A stretch of 22,779 nucleotides of DNA. Origin: JAKSCF01 sp028279945 (GTDB lineage Bacteria > Bacillota > Clostridia > Peptostreptococcales > JAAYPU01). Where the stretch lies: positions 1 to 22,779 of the forward strand of contig JANQMT010000094.1 in assembly GCA_028279945.1 (NCBI GenBank), read 5' to 3'. The notes below the pieces were generated by a model. The model ran no database searches. It saw nothing but the letters and a program-made list of their open reading frames with translations, and had not been told where the DNA came from. Shown here in pieces: positions 1-7,246 of the stretch; position 1 is the stretch's first letter, and each line of letters starts with the position of its first letter. Made by a program: the position numbers and the translations under genes.

Positions 1-52
1 AACAACAATATATTCTATTATTTATGTATGTTATTTTATGAAATTGTATATA

Positions 53-81
53 TTGACAATAGAATTTCCAAGATATATACT
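53..81 (+). promoter_or_regulatory. Sigma-A promoter of the aldehyde dehydrogenase gene
   Basis: A consensus -35 TTGACA at 53-58 is followed after 17 bp by TATACT at 76-81. The predicted transcript starts near 88, so the in-frame ATG at 90 cannot be the translation start and the ATG at 150 is preferred. Confidence 0.75.
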
Positions 82-92
82 ATAGTTAAATG

Positions 93-116
93 TATACAAT
101 TTTATCAAATTGTATA
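93..116. promoter_or_regulatory. Operator-like palindrome in the ALDH leader
   Basis: A perfect inverted repeat, TATACAATTT, 4-nt centre, AAATTGTATA, lies just downstream of the predicted transcription start. An extra half-site AAATTGTATA occurs at 41-50, just upstream of the -35 box, so the promoter is flanked by matching sites. This is the usual arrangement for a dimeric repressor, but no regulator gene adjoins it and the binding protein is unknown. A weak mRNA hairpin is an alternative. Confidence 0.5.
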
Positions 117-149
117 TTTCGTATTTTTAAATTTTGGGAGGATTATTTT

Positions 150-1637
150 ATGAAACAATTTAAATTGTTTATCAATAATGAATGGGTGGACGCTTCAAAT
201 GGTGAGACTTTTACTTCATATAACATTGCAACGGGTGAACCTATCGCAGAGCTTTCAGCTGCAACTGCCGAAGATGTAAAAATCGCATGTGATACCGCAC
301 GAAAATCTTTCAGCAGTGGTATATGGCCACAGCTTTTCCCTGACGAAAGAGCAGAATATATGCTAAAAGCTGCTCAGATAATGAAAAAGCGAGAAAAAGA
401 ACTTGCTTTAACCGAAGCTATAGATACCGGAAAGCCAATATCCGAAACATCGGTTGTGGATATCCCTTTATCTATTTGGGCAATGGAATATTTCGCTAAC
501 TTGGCAAGAGAAATACAAGGACATGTTTTGCCTATCAATAGAGAAAGTGCTAAAGAAGTTTTAGATTTTGTGACTTACGAACCATATGGTGTCGTAGCTG
601 TTATAAGCCCTTATAATTTTCCACTGCATCTGCTTACCAGAAGCATTTGTCCGGCTCTTGCAACAGGTAATACGGTTGTTTGCAAAGCATCATCCATGAC
701 ACCTATTACAGCTTCGTTAATGGGTGAAATATTTTTAGAAGCAGGTTTTCCTGCAGGCGTTGTCAATATTATATCCGGTTCCGGAAGTGTTGCAGGAGAA
801 GCACTTGCTTCTAATAAAGAAATAGATATCATTTCTTTTACAGGTTCTGAGAGCGTAGGAAGAAGACTGATTGAGCTTTCATCGCAATCACAAAGGATTA
901 AAAAGACAATACTTGAGCTTGGAGGAAAAGGACCTGCAATCGTTGAACCTGATTGCAACATAGATAATACCATAGAGAATGTTATCGGTGGCTTTTGTTT
1001 TAATCAGGGAGAGGTGTGTTGTGCTTCATCTCGCCTTTTACTAAATGAAAAAATATATGACGAATTTATTGAAAAGTTAGTAAATAAGGCTAACAGCTTA
1101 AAGTTAGGAGATATATTGGACCCTGAAACTCAAATGGGTGCCCTCATTAGCAAATCACATCTTGAAGACGTCGATGGATATGTTAAACAAGCTGTTGAAG
1201 CCGGAGCAAAGCTTGCCTGCGGTGGTGAAAGATATTCTATTTCGCCTTGTGATAAAGGATATTATTATAAGCCAACCCTACTTGAAGATGTAAAACCTGA
1301 TATGGCATGTTTTTGTGAAGAAATCTTTGGACCTGTTTTGGTAGTTACTAAATATAAAAACTTAGATGAGGCAATTGAACTTGCAAATGCAACTGAATTT
1401 GGCCTTGGCGCAAATATCTATACAGAAAACTATAAAACTGCCTTTAAAGCAGCAAAAAAAATCGATGCAGGAACCGTTTGGATAAATATGACGCCAAGCT
1501 CTCAAATGTCAGGTCCATTTGGTGGCAATAAAAACAGTGGACTTGGAAGAGAATATGGTTTGATTGGATTACATGAATATCTAAAAGTGAAAAACAATGT
1601 ATGGTATATGGGCGATACCCCATATAAGTTTTATTAA
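150..1637 (+). CDS. NAD(P)-dependent aldehyde dehydrogenase
   Basis: A 495-aa member of the ALDH superfamily, which oxidises an aldehyde to the carboxylic acid with NAD(P)+ in the cytoplasm. Visible landmarks are the cofactor-domain motif SPYNFP, the FTGSESVG nucleotide-binding turn, the general base Glu256 in ELGGKGP and the catalytic Cys290 in GEVCCASSR; the Glu-Cys spacing of 34 residues is standard. Length is normal. The ATG at 150 is chosen because GGGAGG lies just upstream and because the promoter places the transcript start near 88. The sequence looks most like the betaine-aldehyde / 4-aminobutyraldehyde group, but the substrate cannot be set from sequence alone. It is monocistronic: its own promoter and operator lie upstream and a hairpin separates it from the convergent agr-like operon. 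Confidence 0.92.
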   Translation: MKQFKLFINNEWVDASNGETFTSYNIATGEPIAELSAATAEDVKIACDTARKSFSSGIWPQLFPDERAEYMLKAAQIMKKREKELALTEAIDTGKPISETSVVDIPLSIWAMEYFANLAREIQGHVLPINRESAKEVLDFVTYEPYGVVAVISPYNFPLHLLTRSICPALATGNTVVCKASSMTPITASLMGEIFLEAGFPAGVVNIISGSGSVAGEALASNKEIDIISFTGSESVGRRLIELSSQSQRIKKTILELGGKGPAIVEPDCNIDNTIENVIGGFCFNQGEVCCASSRLLLNEKIYDEFIEKLVNKANSLKLGDILDPETQMGALISKSHLEDVDGYVKQAVEAGAKLACGGERYSISPCDKGYYYKPTLLEDVKPDMACFCEEIFGPVLVVTKYKNLDEAIELANATEFGLGANIYTENYKTAFKAAKKIDAGTVWINMTPSSQMSGPFGGNKNSGLGREYGLIGLHEYLKVKNNVWYMGDTPYKFY

Positions 1638-1657
1638 TAATAAAATAATGATTAAAG

Positions 1658-1691
1658 TATTTCAGGCTAGTGATTACACTAGCCTGAAATA
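1658..1691. terminator. Bidirectional hairpin terminator between ALDH and agrB
   Basis: A perfect 15-bp stem TATTTCAGGCTAGTG / CACTAGCCTGAAATA with a 4-nt loop sits between two convergent genes. The U-tract is only moderate on either strand (TCCTTCTT on plus), but the position and stem strength fit a shared terminator. Confidence 0.75.
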
Positions 1692-1719
1692 TCCTTCTTA
1701 ATAAATTAATATTTACCTT

Positions 1720-2277
1720 TCATTTTTCCGCAATTAATAAGTTAAAAAAGCCTAGGATTGTCCCAAGAACCATAGCATTACTGACGAACACATTTCCATA
1801 TAACAATACCAATACATTAATGACCGCTATTATGGTTAATGAGATTAATCCTTGTTTTTTAAATTTTTCTTTTCTACTCTCTTTAAGCCTTTTATTTTTA
1901 TTATCTACCACCCCTATCCGTAAGGCTATACCATAAGCTAAGATATATACAATCCCCAAGCCAATCATATTGAATCCAATCAATGTAGCAATATATCCTA
2001 TTGCTAGTGGTACAGCTACAGATACGGCTAGACATAAATAGATATTTTGCACATGCCATCCGCCAAACGTACGTCGGATAGGCAGAAAAGTAACTAACGC
2101 AACAAAAGTTGTTAATGTGATTTCCAGAAAAGTTGAAAAAGCAAACAGTAAAGTCAAAAAAATAAAATTAGCAATCAATCTTGTAAGCATATAAACCAAG
2201 ATTTCTTCTTTGTCTTCTGTATATTCAGCATTTTTTGCCAGCGCTCTTCCTGTTGCTGCAGAAATGCTTTTTATCAT
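1720..2277 (-). CDS. agrB: AgrB-like autoinducer-peptide processing protease
   Basis: A 185-aa polytopic membrane protein of the AgrB family, cysteine endopeptidases that cut the C-terminal tail of the AgrD propeptide and form the thiolactone ring. The family signature RRTFGGWH is at 68-75. Catalytic His75 is followed seven residues later by Cys82, the spacing known for staphylococcal AgrB (His77/Cys84). Five or six hydrophobic segments follow, with a basic cytoplasmic loop near 125-142, and the length is normal. The start ATG overlaps the TGA of the response regulator gene (ATGA), so the two are translationally coupled. It is the last gene of the agr-like operon; its expected substrate is the peptide encoded at 2956-3087. 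Confidence 0.93.
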   Translation of the reverse strand: MIKSISAATGRALAKNAEYTEDKEEILVYMLTRLIANFIFLTLLFAFSTFLEITLTTFVALVTFLPIRRTFGGWHVQNIYLCLAVSVAVPLAIGYIATLIGFNMIGLGIVYILAYGIALRIGVVDNKNKRLKESRKEKFKKQGLISLTIIAVINVLVLLYGNVFVSNAMVLGTILGFFNLLIAEK

Positions 2278-2894
2278 TTACTGGCCTCCCCTGTTTTCTT
2301 GCTTTGCTTCTTCTTTATTATTCTTAAAATAAAATCTAAGGGTTTCTCACTACCACTTATCCGGTTGAGTCTTCTTCTGATAGTAGACTCATCTTTATAC
2401 AGTTCTTCACTTAATTTCTGGTAAATATGTTCATTCTCTTCATGGCTTAATGTATTGATAATTTGATCAACAAGCAGTTTATCTTTTATATCGATTTTGG
2501 GAGTGATTTCTGCTTGCTCAAGCGACTTGATAATCTCGGCTATTTCCATTGTGAATTCTTCATAATCCAGCGGTTTCTGAAAAATATAATCAAACAATTC
2601 TTCGCCATTAAACTTCGTTTTCACTTGATTACAAACAACACTTACCAAAATAAGAACCGGTTTGTAGATTTCTAATACTCTTTCCGCTAATTCGATGCCA
2701 TCAATGACAGGCATCGTGTTGTCAGTTATTATCAATTCATATTGAGTTTGTTCTATATTCTCAAGTGCAAGAATCGGATCTGTGAAACTATCTATTCGAT
2801 CTAAAAGTTCCAATTTTTCTAAGCATTTTTTTATAGCTTGCACTGTGTACCTATCATCATCAATAACCGCAGCTTTTATTTTATTTTCTCCCAC
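2274..2894 (-). CDS. Response regulator of the agr-like locus, non-LytTR output domain
   Basis: A 206-aa two-domain protein. Residues 5-125 are a CheY-like receiver with every key residue visible: acidic pocket Asp12/Asp13, phospho-acceptor Asp58 in ITDNTMP, Ser85, and Lys107-Pro108. The C-terminal part (about 135-206) is helical, has a helix-turn-helix-like stretch (DESTIRRRLNRI) and a basic tail, but is not the LytTR domain of AgrA. The start is GTG at 2894, seven bases after GAGGGGG. The gene lies between the AgrD-like peptide and agrB and shares 4 nt with agrB, so it is the likely output of this quorum circuit. The family of the output domain is not recognised; DNA binding is inferred from the HTH-like segment only. 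Confidence 0.88.
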   Translation of the reverse strand: MGENKIKAAVIDDDRYTVQAIKKCLEKLELLDRIDSFTDPILALENIEQTQYELIITDNTMPVIDGIELAERVLEIYKPVLILVSVVCNQVKTKFNGEELFDYIFQKPLDYEEFTMEIAEIIKSLEQAEITPKIDIKDKLLVDQIINTLSHEENEHIYQKLSEELYKDESTIRRRLNRISGSEKPLDFILRIIKKKQSKKTGEASK

Positions 2895-2931
2895 TTAAAA
2901 TCCCCCTCTTTGAATACATTTTTATAGCTAT

Positions 2932-2950
2932 AAGGGGAATGAACCCCCTT
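2932..2950. other. Small GC hairpin between agrD and the regulator gene
   Basis: AAGGGG pairs with CCCCTT around a 7-nt loop in the 61-bp gap between the peptide stop and the regulator start. It has no clear U-tract, so it is more likely a processing or attenuation element that raises the peptide-to-regulator ratio than a full terminator. Confidence 0.4.
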
Positions 2951-2955
2951 AATAA

Positions 2956-3087
2956 CTATTCTAATAGTGATTTTGGCACTTCCGATTCATTGCCCATAAC
3001 AGCACATGCACTTGCTTGGATAGTTAAGAATGGCGCCACTGCTACTAACACAGCTGCAAGAGTCGCTAGAATTCTACCCATTTTCAT
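2956..3087 (-). CDS. agrD: AgrD-like cyclic autoinducer propeptide
   Basis: A 43-aa peptide with the three-part plan of AgrD. It has an N-terminal amphipathic/hydrophobic leader (MKMGRILATLAAVLVAVAP), a short cysteine core (ASACAVMG, Cys28) and an acidic, proline-containing tail (NESEVPKSLLE), which is the part AgrB recognises. The core and tail align with the clostridial pattern Cys-x4 followed by about nine residues to PKSL, so the likely pheromone is a thiolactone built on CAVMG, with unknown N-terminal residues. The ribosome site AAAGGAGG is 7 nt from the ATG. The gene starts inside the last codons of the sensor gene (14-nt overlap). The cysteine, tail and adjacent agrB make the call firm; the exact ring boundary is inference. 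Confidence 0.9.
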   Translation of the reverse strand: MKMGRILATLAAVLVAVAPFLTIQASACAVMGNESEVPKSLLE

Positions 3088-4501
3088 TTATTACATCCTC
3101 CTTTCCAAAATATTTCAGTATTGGTATATTTATTTTAAGAATAACTTGATGGTCGTTACTTTGATAATTCAACCTAATCATGGCATTGTACTCTAATAGT
3201 ATTGCTCTTTTGAGATCGATCATTTTTTTATAATGGTTTTCTAAGGCTTTAAACTGTATTTCATTGGTTTCAATAATTTTCAATGTCAATGTAATGTTTT
3301 CATCTTCTTTATTAACTTCAAAATATAAGTTAGCATCTTTATTGTCTAATTGATTAATAAAGCGCTCTATAAAGTCCATCACCGCTGTATAATCTATGTC
3401 AGCGTAGACAATATTCTCATTGATTTCAAATTTCAAATTTTTATAGTGTTCTTTTATGTATTCACAATATTTTTCGATTTTTTCAATCTTCGCAATTTGG
3501 ATCTCACTTAAAAATATTTTTGTGTAAGAATTCAATTCTTCATAAGAACTGTTTTCTAATATATTTTTTATGAATTGCTCGGGTGTCTTTCTTAAAATCT
3601 CCCGATATTCCTCGTTTTTGATGGTTCTAAATAACAAGATTAAAATAGTTAAAATGATCATAACACTTGCGCCGAAAAAAATATTCATGTTTATGGTAGT
3701 ATTTGTAGCATCAAGCTTGGCAATTTTTTTGTCGGTATCAATTACAAGTGTTTCTCCAGCTGTTATAGTTTCTGTATAAGGTATTATATCATTACCAACT
3801 GATACATACGGGTTTGTAGCAGGGCCTGAAATGTCTATTGTTAACGGTATTTCATCTATTGTTCCGCTACCTGTTATCCTAAATGAAATATCATTCCCAC
3901 TTTTAAAAGTTTTCACATACAAGTCGCTATAATTCGTATTAATGATTACGCAAAGTAAAATCGATGTTATAAAAGTTATAATTATTATTTTTCTATTACG
4001 AGATAATGTGCTCCATTTTGCAACAATCAAATTATTGTTTTTTAATGTTATATTATTTTTTATTACTAAGGCTAAAATAAGAATTTGAACAATTCGTGAG
4101 GGAAGCATTACGATTGCTCTATTACCCAGCAAAGTCATATCTTCAAAAATAGTCAACAACCCGCTCATTAAAGGGGCTGTAATGATCTCCATACTCATAA
4201 TAAAAAATATTGAAATCGAACCGGCAAATATACTTTGTCGCCAATTATACTTCCAGATGTATTTATAAGCTAATATGTAAGTTACTGTAGAAATAAGGGC
4301 AATGTTTATGATACTGTGCAATTGACTTCTTGAGAATAATATTATAGAAAGAATTCCAATGTTTGAGAGAATTAACTTCATATACATTTCTTTTTCTTTA
4401 AAGCCAATTTTATTACTCAATAGCCGCAATGCAATGAAAATTGCAATTGAAGTTTCTGGTACTGCATAGAAAAATATATCGGATAATTTCATAACATCCA
4501 T
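3074..4501 (-). CDS. AgrC-position membrane sensor with phage-tail-like extracytoplasmic domain and degenerate kinase region
   Basis: A 475-aa protein, first in the agr-like operon (ATG 8 nt after AAAGGGAG). About six hydrophobic segments fill 7-188, an extracytoplasmic loop spans about 188-273, a last membrane helix is 274-292, and 293-475 is cytoplasmic. The loop contains GPATNP (226-231) and AGETLVIDT (248-256), a combination I associate with the C-terminal beta-sandwich of siphovirus distal tail (Dit) proteins. The cytoplasmic part begins with charged helices and then alternates strand and helix like a GHKL domain. I find no H-box His in a DHxx context, no NxxxN box and no glycine-rich lid. 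Position next to agrD and a receiver protein suggests the AIP receptor. It may be a pseudokinase; the phosphotransfer mechanism is open. Confidence 0.75.
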   Translation of the reverse strand: MDVMKLSDIFFYAVPETSIAIFIALRLLSNKIGFKEKEMYMKLILSNIGILSIILFSRSQLHSIINIALISTVTYILAYKYIWKYNWRQSIFAGSISIFFIMSMEIITAPLMSGLLTIFEDMTLLGNRAIVMLPSRIVQILILALVIKNNITLKNNNLIVAKWSTLSRNRKIIIITFITSILLCVIINTNYSDLYVKTFKSGNDISFRITGSGTIDEIPLTIDISGPATNPYVSVGNDIIPYTETITAGETLVIDTDKKIAKLDATNTTINMNIFFGASVMIILTILILLFRTIKNEEYREILRKTPEQFIKNILENSSYEELNSYTKIFLSEIQIAKIEKIEKYCEYIKEHYKNLKFEINENIVYADIDYTAVMDFIERFINQLDNKDANLYFEVNKEDENITLTLKIIETNEIQFKALENHYKKMIDLKRAILLEYNAMIRLNYQSNDHQVILKINIPILKYFGKEDVINENG

Positions 4502-4863
4502 TATTAAATCTCCCTTTAAAAAAGTTTATATGAAAATATTAACAAATACCTTATAAAAATGGAACAGGCAATTTCGACAAAATCAGCGATATTGTTCAAA
4601 TTTCAATATATAAACATTTCAAAAAGAGTTGTTGACAAGAGGAGTATTTTGTATATTTTTTAAAAAACAATTACATATTTTGTATGATTTTAAAGAATTA
4701 ATGACATTTATTATATTTATTCAAAGTGTTTTAATCCATTTTTGTTGTACATATTAATTGTAATATTATCCAAGAAAAAAATCAACAATTCTTGTCATTA
4801 TTTGGTATAATTTTGAAGATTTACGCAATGATACTATAATGGACCAGCCATAAGTTAATACTA
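4502..4863. other. Intergenic region upstream of the agr-like operon
   Basis: No gene is seen in this AT-rich stretch. On the minus strand a weak promoter candidate is TTGTCA (4638-4633), 18 bp, TTTATA (4614-4609), about 110 bp before the sensor start. Just upstream of its -35 lie two direct copies of TATTTTGTAT (plus strand 4645-4654 and 4676-4685), 31 bp apart, about three helical turns. Repeats at this position are typical of a response-regulator activation site, but this is inference. Confidence 0.35.
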
Positions 4864-4898
4864 AAAAAACCGCCTATTGTTAATAATAAGCGGTTTTT
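4864..4898 (-). terminator. Terminator of the aco operon
   Basis: On the minus strand AAAAACCGC pairs with GCGGTTTTT around an AT-rich loop, and the 3' arm runs into seven T residues. It lies about 40 bp after the E2 stop codon. Confidence 0.8.
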
Positions 4899-4939
4899 AA
4901 GTGATAGAAATTCCAAATCAATGAGCCTCTAAGCTTAGC

Positions 4940-6193
4940 TTACAATAAACAGTATGGCTCTTCCAAATATTCTTTTACCGTTTCTAAAAATCTCACCGCT
5001 ACCATTCCGTCAATGACCCTATGATCAACAGAAATGGTAACATTCATGATCGGCCTGCTTATATATTCTTCTGTTTCATTGTCGGCAACTATTGTATTCT
5101 TGATTTTACTTACAGCCATTATGGCTACCTCCGGCTGATTGATAATGGCTGTAAAGGAAACCACTTCCTTCATTCCTAAATTCGAAATTGTAAAGGTTCC
5201 CCCGGAGTATTCGTCGGGAAACAATTTATTGGTTCTTGCCTTTTCTGCCAATGTTTTAGCCTCTTTGGAGATTTCCAATAGACTTTTTCGATGAGCATCT
5301 CTGATAACCGGTACGATCAATCCTGATTCCAAAGCCACTGCCACACCCATATTGACATAATCATGCAATATGATTTCCTCATCAATAAAATTTGAATTGA
5401 TGTACGGATGTTTTAACAGAGCTCTTGAGACTGCGAAAACAACCATATCGTTATAAGATATTTTTTCATCCAGTTTTTCTTTAAATTGCTTTTTTATATG
5501 AATGGCTTTGCTCATTTCAATTTCAGCGCTGAAATATAAATGTGGGGCTGTAAACTTGCTTTTAGCTAATCTTTCCCCGATAATTCTTCTCATTCCTTTG
5601 TATGGAATAACATTAGTATTGGAAGGTTGCCGGTTGTCGGTCTTTTCGTCCACAGACAAATCTTTAGCATAAATGCGTCCGGATATACCGCTTCCCTGAA
5701 TATTGTCCAATTCGATTTCCTTTTCGGCTGCTATTTTCTTTGCCAAGCCAGTCATTTTGATCTTGGGTTTGTTTTCCAAAAAGCTGATCACATCTCTTTC
5801 GATTATACGGGAATAAGGCCCTGATCCCTTGATTTGCTCATAGTCAATATTTTTTTCTCTGATCAGCTTTCTTGCTCGAGGGGAAATTTTTATATCTTTA
5901 TTCGGTTGATTTTCTGAACTTGTTTCAGCTCTTTTAACAAAGGATACATCTTCATTTTCCCCACCAATAATAGCTATTGTCTCAGCACAAGGAACAACAT
6001 CCCCAGCATTAAATAAAACACATTTAATAAAACCCTCTTCTTCCGCTTCAACATCAAACGTGGTTTTATCACTTTCTACCGTAAAAATAACCTCTCCTTT
6101 TACCACTTTCTCACCTATATTTTTATGCCACTTTGTGATGGCTCCCTCAGTCATGGTCACTCCTAATTTAGGCATTATCACTTTTGCTGCCAC
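4940..6193 (-). CDS. acoC: Dihydrolipoyl acyltransferase (E2) of an acetoin/2-oxo-acid dehydrogenase complex
   Basis: A 417-aa E2 core protein. It takes the acyl group made by E1 on its lipoyl arm and passes it to coenzyme A. Domains: a lipoyl domain at 1-78 with the modified Lys43 in ESDKTTFD; two peripheral-subunit-binding domains in tandem (about 103-139, SPRARKL...GPYSRI, and 144-180, AKKIAAE...GISGRI); then the catalytic domain from about 195 with His391 and Asp395 in SVDHRVIDG. The double binding domain is less common than one. It follows E1-beta after 14 bp and ends the operon. The neighbours (E1 pair, AcoR-like activator) favour acetoin or a related diketone/acyloin, but branched-chain or pyruvate-type 2-oxo acids cannot be excluded. 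No E3 gene is in the window. Confidence 0.9.
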   Translation of the reverse strand: MAAKVIMPKLGVTMTEGAITKWHKNIGEKVVKGEVIFTVESDKTTFDVEAEEEGFIKCVLFNAGDVVPCAETIAIIGGENEDVSFVKRAETSSENQPNKDIKISPRARKLIREKNIDYEQIKGSGPYSRIIERDVISFLENKPKIKMTGLAKKIAAEKEIELDNIQGSGISGRIYAKDLSVDEKTDNRQPSNTNVIPYKGMRRIIGERLAKSKFTAPHLYFSAEIEMSKAIHIKKQFKEKLDEKISYNDMVVFAVSRALLKHPYINSNFIDEEIILHDYVNMGVAVALESGLIVPVIRDAHRKSLLEISKEAKTLAEKARTNKLFPDEYSGGTFTISNLGMKEVVSFTAIINQPEVAIMAVSKIKNTIVADNETEEYISRPIMNVTISVDHRVIDGMVAVRFLETVKEYLEEPYCLL

Positions 6194-6207
6194 ATTATCA
6201 CCTCACT

Positions 6208-7179
6208 TTATAATAACTCTTTTACAGCCTCGATTATTTTTTCTTGGCTGGGAATATACATCGCTTCTAACGGGGGACTGAATGCCACGGGCAAATCTAA
6301 TGATCCAACTCTTGCAACAGGTGCATCTAAATAGTCAAAAGCTTCCTCCACTATCATGGCTGCGATTTCACCGCCAACACCGCCTGTTTTACAACCTTCA
6401 TCAACTATAACAGCTCTACCAGTCTTTTTTACGGATTCTATGATTGTATCTCTATCTAAGGGCGCAATTGTCCTCGGATCAATAACTTCAACACGAATGC
6501 CCTCCTTTTCTAATTGCTCAGCAGCGGCTAAGCTTTCGATGACCATTCTGGATAATGCAACAATCGTCACATCATTTCCTTCTCTTTTAACGTCTGCAAC
6601 GCCTAAAGGAATTGTGTATTCTTCTTCCGGTACCTCTCCTTTATATGTATATAAAAATTTATGCTCGAAATATATTACTGGGTTATCATCTCGAATAGCT
6701 GTTTTCAATAATCCTTTTGCATCATAAGGCGTTGCAGGCAATATGACTTTAATTCCCGGAACGTGCATAAACCAAGCATGGATGCTTTGGGAATGCTGCG
6801 CTGCTGATGATCTCCCTGCTCCCATATTAGTACGTATAACCATAGGAACTGCAGCCTGCCCTCCAAACATATAGCGAATCTTCGCAGCCTGATTAACAAT
6901 TTGATCCATACAAATTGTCGTAAAATCTCCATACATGACTTCCGGTATCGGCCTCATATCAGCCAACGCAGCACCTACGGCTGCACCTACAATTCCGGCC
7001 TCTGTAATGGGAGCATCTCTTACTCTCTCCGGCCCAAACTCATCATAAAGTCCTAAGGTTGCCCTAAAAATGCCGCCCCATTTTCCTACATCTTCACCCA
7101 TAACAAAGACTCTTTCATCTCTTCTCATTTCTTCAGCCAATGCTTCCACTATAGCTTCAACATATCGAATACTTCTCAT
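6208..7179 (-). CDS. acoB: Thiamine-dependent dehydrogenase E1, beta subunit
   Basis: A 323-aa transketolase-like E1-beta, partner of E1-alpha in the alpha2-beta2 enzyme that cleaves or decarboxylates the substrate on thiamine diphosphate. It opens MRSIRYVEAI and carries the family stretch VFVMGEDVGKWGGIF, the GxxGxxxG-rich pyrimidine-domain segment around EAGIVGAAVGAAL and a C-terminal transketolase domain ending SLDLPVAFSPPLE. The ATG at 7179 is used: GAGGAGG lies 7 nt upstream and the family begins here. A longer frame to 7230 has no ribosome site and would overrun the gap. The acoA stop is 67 bp upstream and acoC starts 14 bp downstream. The name aco rests on context; pyruvate or branched-chain E1-beta proteins look very similar. 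Confidence 0.9.
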   Translation of the reverse strand: MRSIRYVEAIVEALAEEMRRDERVFVMGEDVGKWGGIFRATLGLYDEFGPERVRDAPITEAGIVGAAVGAALADMRPIPEVMYGDFTTICMDQIVNQAAKIRYMFGGQAAVPMVIRTNMGAGRSSAAQHSQSIHAWFMHVPGIKVILPATPYDAKGLLKTAIRDDNPVIYFEHKFLYTYKGEVPEEEYTIPLGVADVKREGNDVTIVALSRMVIESLAAAEQLEKEGIRVEVIDPRTIAPLDRDTIIESVKKTGRAVIVDEGCKTGGVGGEIAAMIVEEAFDYLDAPVARVGSLDLPVAFSPPLEAMYIPSQEKIIEAVKELL

Positions 7180-7246
7180 AAATTTCCTCCTCATTATTAC
7201 AATCAAGTTTAAAATGGAACTATATACCATTTTATGACTTTAACCG

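Noticed and set aside
90..149. Longer N-terminus for the aldehyde dehydrogenase from ATG 90
   Set aside because: The predicted transcript starts near 88, the ATG has no ribosome site, and the family begins at the Met encoded at 150.
2939..3196. Plus-strand 85-aa frame opposite the AgrD gene
   Set aside because: It lies antisense to a convincing AgrD with a strong ribosome site and has no ribosome site or recognisable features of its own.
4632..4657. Plus-strand promoter TTGACA ... TATATT
   Set aside because: The spacing is only 14 bp and no plus-strand gene follows.
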